A DNA stretch of 64,000 nt from Segatella hominis. Its GTDB lineage: Bacteria > Bacteroidota > Bacteroidia > Bacteroidales > Bacteroidaceae. Every line of letters begins with the position of its first letter. Position 1 is the stretch's first letter. A program made the translations under genes and the position numbers. Below, piece by piece: positions 24,203 to 32,093 of the stretch. The notes beneath the pieces were generated by a model. That model saw only the letters and a list, made by a program, of their open reading frames with translations. It did no database searches and was not told the origin of the DNA. The DNA is taken from the NCBI RefSeq assembly GCF_019249725.2, contig NZ_CP137559.1, forward strand, positions 2,191,501 through 2,255,500, written 5' to 3'.

Positions 24203-24693
24203 AAGATTTTGCAGCAATAGATTTCGAAACGGCCAACCAGCAGCGTACAAGCGTCTGCTCGGTGGGCATTGTGATAGTGAGGGATGGTGAGATTGCAGAC
24301 AGCTTCTACAGCCTCATCAAGCCCGAACCAGAATATTACTCTTATTGGAACACGCGGGTTCACGGGTTAACTCTGGAAGACACGATGAATGCGGATGTCT
24401 TCCCGAAAGTCTGGGCAGAGATTGCGCCCAAGATAGAAGGTCTGCCCCTGGTAGCCCACAATGCCTCCTTCGACGAAGGCTGCCTGAAGGCCGTATTCCA
24501 GACGTATCAGATGGAATACCCCGGCTATGAATTCCATTGCACCTGCCGTGCCTCCCGAAGAAAGCTGGGCTCTCTCCTACCCAACCATCAGCTCCAGACC
24601 GTAGCCGCCTATTGCGGTTACGACCTCACCATGCACCACAACGCCTTGGCAGATGCCGAAGCCTGTGCCTGGATAGCAAGAGAGCTGCTATAA
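24199..24693 (+). CDS. DnaQ-like 3'-5' exonuclease (DEDDh)
   Basis: The 164-residue protein is a compact DEDDh exonuclease: motif I AAIDFETAN (Asp and Glu), motif II LVAHNASFDEG (Asp), and motif III HHNALADAEACA (His and Asp). It resembles the epsilon subunit of DNA polymerase III but has no polymerase-binding tail, so it is probably a stand-alone nuclease in DNA or RNA trimming. The ATG overlaps the stop of the LuxR-type gene (ATGA), which implies translational coupling. Confidence 0.9.
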   Translation: MKDFAAIDFETANQQRTSVCSVGIVIVRDGEIADSFYSLIKPEPEYYSYWNTRVHGLTLEDTMNADVFPKVWAEIAPKIEGLPLVAHNASFDEGCLKAVFQTYQMEYPGYEFHCTCRASRRKLGSLLPNHQLQTVAAYCGYDLTMHHNALADAEACAWIARELL

Positions 24694-24724
24694 ATAACCA
24701 CAAATTTCGTATGCTGCGAAAAAA

Positions 24725-25180
24725 ATGTGGCAATATTGCCAAAAAATCTTCGCAAAGAGAATTAATAGTCTATATCTTGCCGATAAAGTATTAAAAAGCA
24801 TAATTGCGGCAGAATATAAACTGGAAGGTTATAAGATGCCAAAGTCCTGGATGGAAGCGTTCTTCTTGCTTGAACAGTTGCTACAAGGCCAAGACAAGGG
24901 CGAACGGCAAGTCATATTCATTGACGAACTTCCATGGATGGATACCCCTCGTTCTGGATTTCTCCCAGCCTTCGAGAACTTCAGAAATGGCTGGTGTAGT
25001 GGTAGGGACAATATCATGCTTGTGGTTTGCGGTAGTGCTACTTCCTGGATTCTCAGTAATCTATCAAGAAGCAAAGGAGGACTCTACGGACGCTTGACTG
25101 CAGAAATCAAGTTCTCACCCTTCACCACCACTTTTTCCTTTACCTTTAGAAGCGATACCTATTTCCTACATAATACTTGA
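24725..25180 (+). pseudogene. Internal fragment of an AAA ATPase
   Basis: The frame contains PKSWMEAFFLLEQLLQG, VIFIDELPWMDTPRSGFLPA, and MLVVCGSATSWILSNLSRSK, which match the Walker B to sensor part of a large ATP-binding family (archaeal-ATPase type). The Walker A part before it and the nuclease part behind it are missing; the frame runs into unrelated residues after IKFSPFT. Upstream lie two palindromes (TTTCG...CGAAA near 24711-24727 and GGCAATATTGCC), which probably were the control region. Confidence 0.65.
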
Positions 25181-25237
25181 TTTTTAACACATTACAATAT
25201 TATAAAATTTCAAGCAAACATAGGTTGTTTAAGTTTG

Positions 25238-25274
25238 AGCGGAGCGTGCTTGTGAAATCACGCTCCGTTTTTAT
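25238..25274. terminator. Terminator between the ATPase remnant and the island
   Basis: GGAGCGTG pairs with CACGCTCC and is followed by GTTTTTATTTATT on the plus strand. Confidence 0.75.
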
Positions 25275-25288
25275 TTATTCCTTAGATA

Positions 25289-25897
25289 TTAGATGACGGT
25301 GAGCCAGATTGCCTCGTCTCTCTCCCTCGCCTCAGTAATGCGGTCGATGAGGCGTTTCAGCCACTGTCGGGAGTTCACCACCATGCCCTTGTATTTGTTC
25401 TCCCCCACGAGGATGCAGCCCTGCGTGTCGTCGGGATAGTTGCCAGCGTGGATGCGGATGCCCTCGAAGTTTGGCACGCCTTGCACGAGGGGAAGCCACG
25501 TCTTGAATCGGGGCGACTTCGTGATGACCACTGGGTAAGAGCCTTCGGGGATAGCCGTCTTGCCTGGTATCTTGCGAGCCTTCTTGCCCGATTGTCGGCT
25601 GTATCGGGCATCCACCTCTTCGGGCTTCAAGTCGATGCCGAGAAGGTTGCGCCAAGTCGGCTCCAAGGTGTCGCAGAAGTAATACTCCTTGGTGAGTTGG
25701 CTCTCGTCCACCTCATAGTGGATGATTCGCTTGTCGCCCAAGCGTTTGCCTGGGAGGATTTCTCGTTGCACCACTGGCTTGCTATCAGCTCCCTTAGCAC
25801 ATGAATTCTTCACTCTTCCCTCTTCACTCTTCACTATAAAGAGTCTTCCGATGGTATAGGTGTTCTTCTTTGCTATTCGTTTCAAAATGATTTCCAT
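25289..25897 (-). CDS. DUF5675 protein
   Basis: The 202-residue protein matches DUF5675 (IPEGSYPVVITKSPRF and FEGIRIHAGNYPDDTQGCIL), a family with an L,D-transpeptidase-like conserved His-Gly-Cys arrangement (IRIHAGN...QGCILVG). It is common in Bacteroidota mobile elements next to lysis and replication genes. Residues 23-33 (VKSEEGRVKNS) come from an inserted heptanucleotide array (25808-25835) that keeps the frame. It ends the minus-strand run that begins with the antirepressor. Confidence 0.75.
   Translation of the reverse strand: MEIILKRIAKKNTYTIGRLFIVKSEEGRVKNSCAKGADSKPVVQREILPGKRLGDKRIIHYEVDESQLTKEYYFCDTLEPTWRNLLGIDLKPEEVDARYSRQSGKKARKIPGKTAIPEGSYPVVITKSPRFKTWLPLVQGVPNFEGIRIHAGNYPDDTQGCILVGENKYKGMVVNSRQWLKRLIDRITEARERDEAIWLTVI
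25808..25835 (-). repeat. Four heptanucleotide repeats inside the DUF5675 gene
   Basis: On the minus strand AGTGAAG is repeated four times (one copy AGGGAAG) without interruption. The same four-unit array occurs inside the next gene at 28025-28052. Both are read in the same frame and give VKSEExRVKN. Confidence 0.9.
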
Positions 25898-25903
25898 TGT
25901 CGT

Positions 25904-28372
25904 TTATTGTTTTAAAAATTTCAACTTGCGGAAAATCGGACTGTCACTGTCACCGTCACCACTTTCCATCCTTGCCACATACCCACGATGCACCCATTGC
26001 TTCAAGGCATCCTTGATGCGCTTGCGGTCGTCGTTGTCGAAGCCTTGCGAACGGCGCACCTTCACGTAGTCGTCCTCGGTGAAGCTGTCGGGCAAGAGGG
26101 TGAGCAGGTTCTTCGGGCCATTAGGGGCCGTGCGAGAAACCTTGTCTTGCTCGCCGTCGGCATCGTATATCATCTGCCCGAAGAGTTTCAGCTTGCACCA
26201 TAGGTCGTAACGCTCGCTCCAGCGGATGAAGTCCTCGATGCTCTTCTCCCATTTCATGCCATTAGCCACGTAGAGGACGCACGCCTTTAGGTAGGCAATG
26301 ACATTGGCTCGGAAGCTAAGATTTTCAAAGACGTAGTTCTGGGAGAGCCTTGCGAACTCGGCGTTTTCCTCCACCAGTTTCTTGGCGAGTTTCATAGCCT
26401 GAGGGCAATCCACCAATCCACGAGCCTTTAGGAGGTTGTCGATGTAGGGCTTCAATTCCTCGTCGAAGGCGGCATCGTACGTGCCATAAATGGGCATCGC
26501 CGAACCGCACGGTCTGCGCTCGATGGTGGCGAAGCTGATGCGAGAGATGGGACCATCCGTCACCACTCTGCGGAAGTAGTCACGGCATTTCTTCGGGGTG
26601 CAACAGGCGTTCCAGTTGAAGCGAACCTTTACCGTTTCGGTCACTGATTGCACGCCCACACGGTCTTGACCGTAATTGCCGATGTCGAAGGCAAGCTCCA
26701 TGATGCGGAAGTGCTGGTTGGTCTTGCCTTTGAGGGCATCGAAGAGGTTCAGCTCGTTTATCTTCGCATAAAGAAAATGGTTCTCCGCCTCTTTCATGCG
26801 CAATACAAAAGCAGGGTTCGTCATGTCGATGTTCACCTCTTGGATAACCAAGCCTTCGGGACGCTCTCGCTTGTCCTTGTTCGAGCCTTTACGGTTGCAT
26901 TCGTCCTTCCAAGCTCGTTCACGCTCTCGTTGCTCGGCATCTCTCGCTCTTATATCAGCCATGATATGATTTATCGGCTGGGTGATGGATTCCTTTCCGC
27001 TTCCAGTCGGTGCGCAAAGGATGCTCATTAAGGTCGCCTCATGCTCCACGTTGCCGATGTAGCGGAAGCGTGTGTCGCAGAGGTGGGCGGCAAGGCTTGG
27101 AAACACGGCTTGCGATACGGCTGGCTGGTAAATGGTCGGGGTTCTGCTCACCAACAGCTTTATCAGCTTCGGCAATTTGCTTGGCATTTCGTGGATGCGA
27201 TAGAAATAGCTTTCGGGGTTGCCGATGTCGCCGAAATCGTCCGTGTCGTAGTTGGCGGCTCTGCCTCGTGCTTGCTCGTCCTGGCAGAGGGAGATTGCCT
27301 TGCGAACGATGCTCGGCATTCGGTGGCTTTGCTTGCGGTTGCAGGCACTATCTACCGTAGCGTAGGCTCTCTGCTGCTCCTCGCCGAAGGTCGGGAGGAT
27401 AGCCTTTATCCAGTCTCGATTGTCATCGCAGAGGTAGCGCAAGTAACACGACAGCGTGAAGATGAAGCTGTTGCGTGAGCCATGCTGAGGCTCGCCTCCC
27501 AATAGCTCAACCAGCTTCGAGGTTATCGACGAATATGGGATTCCGTCGTATTCCATCGGGAAGTTTTTCTCGGTCTCCATTCCGCCATTGCCTTGATTCC
27601 CTCCATTATCGCCGATATGATTATCATCAGAATGATTAGTATCAGCAGGTTGGGCATGCTCAGCAGGAGAGCCAAGAGAAACAGCAGGATTGCCATTGTT
27701 GCCCGAAAGTCGATTGTCTTTGTCGTTAGTGTCATTGTTGATTTGGGTGTTGATTTGATTGTTGTTTTGATTGTTGATTGATGAATTGTGTTCTTTGAAT
27801 AGCTCGCCTTCGTTGATGTAGAGGATATACTCCTCTGGCACGATAAAGGAAGGTCTCGCCAAGTCCTTTACGCAAACGTCATAGTCCGCATCCTCCAGTT
27901 GCTCCGACATCCACTTCTGCGCCTGAGCCAAGTCCATGCCATCGGGAATCGTGAAGACGAGGCGCAAGCCCTCCAAGGATGGCGTTACATGCACCAAGAG
28001 GATTCTCTCCAAAGCACTTGGATTCTTCACTCTTAGTTCTTCACTCTTCACTTCCCAATATCCCTTGGGATTTGGGATATGGTCTTTGTCATAGATGCTC
28101 AGTCCGCTCGGTATGGCGTCAGCGTTGAGGCGGCGACCATTCTTGAATGTGGCGTGGGGCGTGAGGATAGGGAGCTGGCTCTTCAGCTGAGTCTTCATCG
28201 CATCATAGTCCTCCTGGCAGATTTCGCCACGGCGCTTGCGTTCGAGTGCGTCCTCAATCTGCGCGCAAACGTCCTTCACCCGGCTACTCTGGATAGCTTG
28301 GTGGAAAAGCTCGGGGGTGCAGACCTGCACCCCTCGGCTTCTTACGCTCTGTGATATTCCAAACATTTTCAA
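25904..28372 (-). CDS. BT4734/VirE-type primase-like protein with DUF3987-type ATPase
   Basis: The 822-residue protein has an N-terminal BT4734-like domain (about 1-190, with LRLVFTIPDGMDLAQAQ), a Gln/Asn-rich linker (NNQNNNQINTQINND), and a C-terminal ATPase module with Walker A CAPTGSGKES and a later Walker B-like VIQEVNIDMT region. Such proteins act in replication of Bacteroidota mobile elements. Residues VKSEELRVKN near 109-118 come from an inserted heptamer array. The last residues (SGDGDSDSPIFRKLKF) are encoded by a copy of the hexamer-tailed element. It lies 6 bp upstream of the DUF5675 gene in the same direction. Confidence 0.8.
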   Translation of the reverse strand: MKMFGISQSVRSRGVQVCTPELFHQAIQSSRVKDVCAQIEDALERKRRGEICQEDYDAMKTQLKSQLPILTPHATFKNGRRLNADAIPSGLSIYDKDHIPNPKGYWEVKSEELRVKNPSALERILLVHVTPSLEGLRLVFTIPDGMDLAQAQKWMSEQLEDADYDVCVKDLARPSFIVPEEYILYINEGELFKEHNSSINNQNNNQINTQINNDTNDKDNRLSGNNGNPAVSLGSPAEHAQPADTNHSDDNHIGDNGGNQGNGGMETEKNFPMEYDGIPYSSITSKLVELLGGEPQHGSRNSFIFTLSCYLRYLCDDNRDWIKAILPTFGEEQQRAYATVDSACNRKQSHRMPSIVRKAISLCQDEQARGRAANYDTDDFGDIGNPESYFYRIHEMPSKLPKLIKLLVSRTPTIYQPAVSQAVFPSLAAHLCDTRFRYIGNVEHEATLMSILCAPTGSGKESITQPINHIMADIRARDAEQRERERAWKDECNRKGSNKDKRERPEGLVIQEVNIDMTNPAFVLRMKEAENHFLYAKINELNLFDALKGKTNQHFRIMELAFDIGNYGQDRVGVQSVTETVKVRFNWNACCTPKKCRDYFRRVVTDGPISRISFATIERRPCGSAMPIYGTYDAAFDEELKPYIDNLLKARGLVDCPQAMKLAKKLVEENAEFARLSQNYVFENLSFRANVIAYLKACVLYVANGMKWEKSIEDFIRWSERYDLWCKLKLFGQMIYDADGEQDKVSRTAPNGPKNLLTLLPDSFTEDDYVKVRRSQGFDNDDRKRIKDALKQWVHRGYVARMESGDGDSDSPIFRKLKFLKQ
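25928..25961 (+). repeat. Hexamer-tailed element, copy 4
   Basis: Head GCGGAAAATCGGACT plus three hexamers GTCACT, GTCACC, GTCACC. It is part of the primase reading frame. The same 34 bp recur at 47652-47685. Confidence 0.9.
28025..28052 (-). repeat. Four heptanucleotide repeats inside the primase gene
   Basis: Minus-strand AGTGAAG repeated (one unit AACTAAG), preceded by GAATC as at 25803. It is the second copy of the array at 25808. Confidence 0.88.
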
Positions 28373-28412
28373 TGTATTTTCGATTAAAAAGTTCTTTTAC
28401 CTTTTTATTTTT

Positions 28413-28694
28413 TTACCCTTTTACCTTTCTAATGTCCTGCACCAAGATGTCTTGGAACACCTGTCCTTGATACTCGTGGGTCTGAAAGCGGAGCTTCACG
28501 ATAACCAACTCATCGGCATAGAGCTTAATCTGTGCGTTGTTGCCGAGCATCGCTGCCGCAAACTGGTTCTCATACTTGCCTCCGAACTCCTGCAACACGA
28601 TGTTGCACTTAGCGAGCTTTCCGCCCTCGCTCTTCTGTGAATCAACAAGGAAGGTCTCTCCCTGCTTCACTACTCTCATGATTTTTGTTTCCAT
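28413..28694 (-). CDS. DUF3127 protein (OB-fold, probable ssDNA-binding)
   Basis: The 93-residue protein has the DUF3127 pattern: GGKLAKCNIVLQEFGGKYEN, a middle segment AQIKLYADELVIVKLRF and the end YQGQVFQDILVQDIRKVKG. The family has a small OB-like beta fold and occurs in phages and mobile elements beside primases, so it probably binds single-stranded DNA. It lies between the antirepressor and the primase genes. Its 3' end runs into a tract of TTTTTACC-type repeats. Confidence 0.8.
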   Translation of the reverse strand: METKIMRVVKQGETFLVDSQKSEGGKLAKCNIVLQEFGGKYENQFAAAMLGNNAQIKLYADELVIVKLRFQTHEYQGQVFQDILVQDIRKVKG

Positions 28695-28764
28695 CTTTCG
28701 TTAATGTTAAATGAGTAATGTTAAGTGTTTACTGCTTATGGATAAAAATAAGGCAGAATGTTTT

Positions 28765-29589
28765 TTACCTTTTTACCTTTTGGTGAATGAACTTGCGCCC
28801 CTTCTCCGTCCACACGAGATACATCCTCGTACAGACGGTATCCCTTCCGACAAACAAGTCGAAGTGCGTGCGGCTCTTCGCCAGCCCACGGTGAGCATAC
28901 TCCGCATACAGCATGTACTGTCCACTCTGGTAGTACTGCACACGCTCTGCGCAGAGCAGTCGGTTCAGTTCCTGCGCCGTCATGCCCAGCTCCTTGGCTA
29001 TCTGCGTGGTGGTGTAGCAGGATATACTGTCCAGCACATTGTCGGCGTAGAGAGCCTTCGGCAGCAGGCGGTCGATTTCCGTCTCTTGCTCGGCAAGTTG
29101 CTTGTTCTTTTGTCCTAAGAGCATATTCTGCTCACGGATGAGCTTGTCCTTCTGCTCCAAGGTCGCTTTCAGCACTTCCTCGGCACGGCGGCGGATGTCC
29201 TCGTCGGTGTCTCCCTCGTGGGTGAGGATGTATCCACCATGCTTGCGGATGGAAGGAAGCACCTCTCCACATACCCAGTCTTGGAATGGCTCAGCCATCG
29301 GTTTGGTGGAGCGCATAATCAAGCGATAGAGGTTTTGCTCGGAGATGAAGGTGAGGTTGTCCATGAAAGCTATGGTCTTGCCATGTTTGTTGGTGAGTTC
29401 TGAACGTACCTCAAAAATTTTGATGCCCGTTGCTTTCAGCTTTCTCTTCGCCATGCTCGTGTTGTTGAGTTTCAAAACCTTGCAGATGTCCACGAGGCAG
29501 AAGAGAGGTTCATCACTCGTCCCCGTCACTCGGATTTCGCCGAACTGAGGATGCTTGAACACTTGAATCTTAAAATCCTTTGTTGTCAT
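28765..29589 (-). CDS. Phage-type antirepressor (BRO-N with KilAC-type C-terminus)
   Basis: The 274-residue protein has a BRO-N domain (FKHPQFGEIRVTG, LFCLVDICKVLKL, PFQDWVCGEVLPSIRKHGGY), a coiled coil (EQKDKLIREQNMLLGQKNKQ), and a KilAC/ANT-like C-terminal domain (TTQIAKELGMTAQELNRLLC, GLAKSRTHFDLF). Such proteins inactivate phage repressors or control induction of mobile elements. The C-terminal residues QKVKR fall in an octamer repeat tract (TTTTTACC). It is the first gene of the minus-strand replication group; a short transcription unit lies upstream at 29770-29835. Confidence 0.88.
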   Translation of the reverse strand: MTTKDFKIQVFKHPQFGEIRVTGTSDEPLFCLVDICKVLKLNNTSMAKRKLKATGIKIFEVRSELTNKHGKTIAFMDNLTFISEQNLYRLIMRSTKPMAEPFQDWVCGEVLPSIRKHGGYILTHEGDTDEDIRRRAEEVLKATLEQKDKLIREQNMLLGQKNKQLAEQETEIDRLLPKALYADNVLDSISCYTTTQIAKELGMTAQELNRLLCAERVQYYQSGQYMLYAEYAHRGLAKSRTHFDLFVGRDTVCTRMYLVWTEKGRKFIHQKVKR

Positions 29590-29769
29590 AATCCTATGAA
29601 TTAAAAATGTTGTTCAACTTTACTTTCCCGAAAAGCCTTTGGCGATTCCTCGCCTCGACTTTCGTCATTCTCATAGGATGCTCTCTGTGTAAAATGGAGT
29701 CTAATTCCTTTCTCCCTCTCTGCGCGCTGAAATATATAGAGGAAAGAGAACTTCCTTAGGCACCAAAAC

Positions 29770-29835
29770 AAAAAAAGCACCCGAAACCAAGAACCATCAT
29801 TCCACAGATGGTTTCTGATTTCGAGTGCAAAGGTA
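29770..29835 (-). ncRNA. Short transcription unit: promoter followed at once by a terminator
   Basis: Minus-strand TACCTTTG at 29828-29835 is followed within 15 nt by a hairpin (29792-29798 with 29807-29813, extended by 29777-29786 with 29819-29828) and then by seven T. The expected RNA is about 55 nt. It may be an attenuating leader of the antirepressor operon or a free small RNA. Confidence 0.5.
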
Positions 29836-29884
29836 TAAGGGGTGTAGGGGGTGTGTAGGCCTACACCGAGAAATATTTTCAAAA

Positions 29885-30136
29885 AGTTTCTATCTGTACG
29901 GTTGAAACGGGCTGAAAGCCCAAAAGCTCCTAGCCCAGGGCATCGCCCTGGGTATAATAGCAATCAGTAATACGCCCTGTAAGGGCAAAAGCTTTGTTAT
30001 AGTTTGGATCTTTAAAGCTTTTGCCCTTACAGGGCGACAGGTTTTCGTTCATGATTACCCAGGGTGATGCCCTGGGCTAGGAGCTTCTGCCCTTTCAGGG
30101 CGTATTGGGTAATTTCAACCGTACAGGTAGAAAAGT
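29885..30136. repeat. Composite palindromic element of about 250 bp (MITE-like)
   Basis: The ends are inverted copies of CTATCTGTACGGTTGAAA (right copy with one change). Inside, the arms with TAGCCCAGGGCAT...GCCCTGGGTA and the inner arm CGCCCTGTAAGGGCAAAAG with its exact complement form three nested palindromes around a loop near 29998. No frame is present. Such elements are dispersed in Bacteroidota genomes. Confidence 0.8.
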
Positions 30137-30168
30137 TTTGATTACGGCACGAAAGTCCCGAAAGAGGG

Positions 30169-31158
30169 TTACAAGGCTTTCAGCGAGAAAGCATAGTCGT
30201 AATCTATACGAGCGTGGCTTGCGATGTTGTCGAGCCAAGCCGACTCCTTGTGGCTGATTTCCGAGATGGTGCTTGGCGTGTCGTTCTTGAAAGCCTCATA
30301 CACCGCTTCAAGACAGCCCTGCTCTTCCTCGCTGAGGCTTGCCGTGTCAAACTCCAACGTTGATACCAACTTGCTGCCGCTGTTGCCGTTCTTGCTTTCG
30401 ATAGGCACTTGCTCGATGTCATCTACCAGACTATATACCCTGTCCCAACGCTCAGGCACAGGTCCGTATGGTGCAGCCTTGAACACCAAGCCTGTCAAGC
30501 CCATCCCCCTGCGGCGGTAAGAAAGGAAGTCGGCGTAGAAGAGCAACTTGTTCATCTGGGTGACGAACACGCCGCCAAACTTCTCGATGAAGAAGAGCAT
30601 CGCATTCTTCAGTTTGCTCATCGAAGGCAAGGCGTAACCGTTCCATCGGGTTCTACCGTCAGTGGTGAACACCAGTTGCCTGATAATCTTATCGGTAGCG
30701 GACTCCTCCTCGGCTTCCTCCACGCACAGCATAATCTTGTCGTATTCCTCCGTACTCAGCACGTTCTTGGTAGCCTCCACGAAGGTGGCGAACACCGTAG
30801 GCACCTGAATGGTCTTCAATATCCTGCCGTTGGTGAGGCTCGGCATGTCGCCGTTCTCGTACAGGCGATACTGGTTCTCGCCGAAACCAAGTATCTGCGA
30901 CATCTTGGTGGCGGACAGTCCGTACTTCTTGCGTATGCCTCTGATTTCGTCGGCGAAAGGGATGCCATACTTGGTGCGATACTGGTTGTACACCTGCATC
31001 GTATTGGCGGTATCCATCTCGGTGGTAGTAAACAATTCGCCTGTATCTACACACTGATAGCTGAGAAAAGTATATTCGAACTTCTCTTTTCTGAAGACTG
31101 CGGTTCTTCTCTCGGAGTGCAGCCTTGCCTCTCCTCCTGTAAATGGACTTCTCATCAT
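30169..31158 (-). CDS. Antitoxin with HTH and Panacea (DUF4065/SocA-like) domains
   Basis: The 329-residue protein has an N-terminal part with a DNA-binding helix-turn-helix (KKYGLSATKMSQILGFGENQ, YRLYENGDMP) as in MqsA/YgiT antitoxins, and a C-terminal Panacea domain (FFIEKFGGVFVTQMNKLLFY and GLVFKAAPYGPVPERWDRVY). Panacea proteins neutralise many unrelated toxins. The gene starts 3 bp after the stop of a small toxin-like gene on the same strand. It should be cytosolic and autoregulating. Confidence 0.82.
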   Translation of the reverse strand: MMRSPFTGGEARLHSERRTAVFRKEKFEYTFLSYQCVDTGELFTTTEMDTANTMQVYNQYRTKYGIPFADEIRGIRKKYGLSATKMSQILGFGENQYRLYENGDMPSLTNGRILKTIQVPTVFATFVEATKNVLSTEEYDKIMLCVEEAEEESATDKIIRQLVFTTDGRTRWNGYALPSMSKLKNAMLFFIEKFGGVFVTQMNKLLFYADFLSYRRRGMGLTGLVFKAAPYGPVPERWDRVYSLVDDIEQVPIESKNGNSGSKLVSTLEFDTASLSEEEQGCLEAVYEAFKNDTPSTISEISHKESAWLDNIASHARIDYDYAFSLKAL

Positions 31159-31161
31159 TGT

Positions 31162-31509
31162 TTACTTGAATTGATATGTTAGTTTGTACTCGGCGATATG
31201 GAAAGAGATGCACACGGCACTGCTGCCAGTGAACCCCATCGAAATCTTGATATACACATCTTGCGATTTCACTTTCTTTCCAAACACCCACATGTCTGCC
31301 ACCTTGTTGAGCGTGTCTTCCAAGGGACCTTCCACGAAATCCCCCACCTCCAGGTTCATGACGATTTCCAGTCGCTTGAGGGCGGTGATTTCCAAGTCCA
31401 AGAGGGCTTGCTGGTTCTTGCCTCTGTCGTCACGGAACACTACGCCGAAGACCTTGGCCTTGTCCTTAAAACGCTTCAAGAATAGCGAGACTTCATCTTC
31501 TTTCTTCAT
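31162..31509 (-). CDS. MqsR-family toxin-like protein
   Basis: The 115-residue protein resembles Bacteroidota proteins annotated as MqsR-family toxins: FRDDRGKNQQALLDLEIT, a mid-segment EGPLEDTLNKVADMWVFGK, and a conserved end SSAVCISFHIAEYKLTYQFK. MqsR-type toxins cut mRNA. The gene precedes the Panacea antitoxin by 3 bp, so the two should form a toxin-antitoxin operon with the toxin first. Activity is inferred from family and context. Confidence 0.72.
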   Translation of the reverse strand: MKKEDEVSLFLKRFKDKAKVFGVVFRDDRGKNQQALLDLEITALKRLEIVMNLEVGDFVEGPLEDTLNKVADMWVFGKKVKSQDVYIKISMGFTGSSAVCISFHIAEYKLTYQFK

Positions 31510-31610
31510 TTTATTATTGTTTGCGCTGCAAAATTACACTAATTAGTTGGAATATCAAAATATTTTCCATAATATTTCAACTTTATCATTGCTTTAGTCG
31601 CTATTGGCAT

Positions 31611-32090
31611 TCATTCCTCCGCATCATTCCTCAACCTGCCAGCCACTCTCTTGCACACTGGCTCCAGCACGTCGGCGGCAACGATGGAGTCCTTTCTTGC
31701 CTGAGGTGTCTCGATGCCGTCCTTGGCGAGCTGCATGATGGTCTGTCGGATGCTCTCCTTGCTGCGCCCCGTGAGGCGGCTCAGAAACTGAGCAAGCTGC
31801 TTCTGGTTGGTGAAATCGGGCGAGAGCGAGATGTCGAGCAATCCTGCCATCATGATGACCACCTGGCGGTTGGAAAGCTGGCCAGCGTTCGCACCTTCGC
31901 TTTCCGAATCAAGAGCATCCTCACCAAAAGGCTTCCCAGTGAAAGTATCTGATGCACCGCCTTTCTTCTTTTCTTCGCTATGAAAGGTTTGGCTAATCTT
32001 GGTTCCCTCAGGGCTGACGGTGATAATTGAGTGAGAGTTGTCGATAAACTGCGCTCCCTGTTCATTCGTGAATTGATTGATTTGTGCCAT
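31611..32090 (-). CDS. Unknown protein of the restriction operon, FTN motif at N-terminus
   Basis: I do not recognise a named family. The 159-residue protein starts MAQINQFTNEQGAQFIDNS, and the stretch FTNxxGAxxxDxS also occurs near the end of the protein encoded just upstream. The second half (LSNRQVVIMMAGLLDISLSP and FLSRLTGRSKESIRQTIMQL) is helical and resembles the C-terminal region of RteC-type and other mobile-element regulators. It follows the 306-residue protein by 3 bp in the same direction, so it is the last gene of the long operon. Confidence 0.65.
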   Translation of the reverse strand: MAQINQFTNEQGAQFIDNSHSIITVSPEGTKISQTFHSEEKKKGGASDTFTGKPFGEDALDSESEGANAGQLSNRQVVIMMAGLLDISLSPDFTNQKQLAQFLSRLTGRSKESIRQTIMQLAKDGIETPQARKDSIVAADVLEPVCKRVAGRLRNDAEE

Positions 32091-32093
32091 GAC

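Noticed and set aside
29601..29963. 120-codon frame in the palindromic region
   Set aside because: It runs through the MITE-like inverted repeat and the short transcription unit and has no protein-like pattern.
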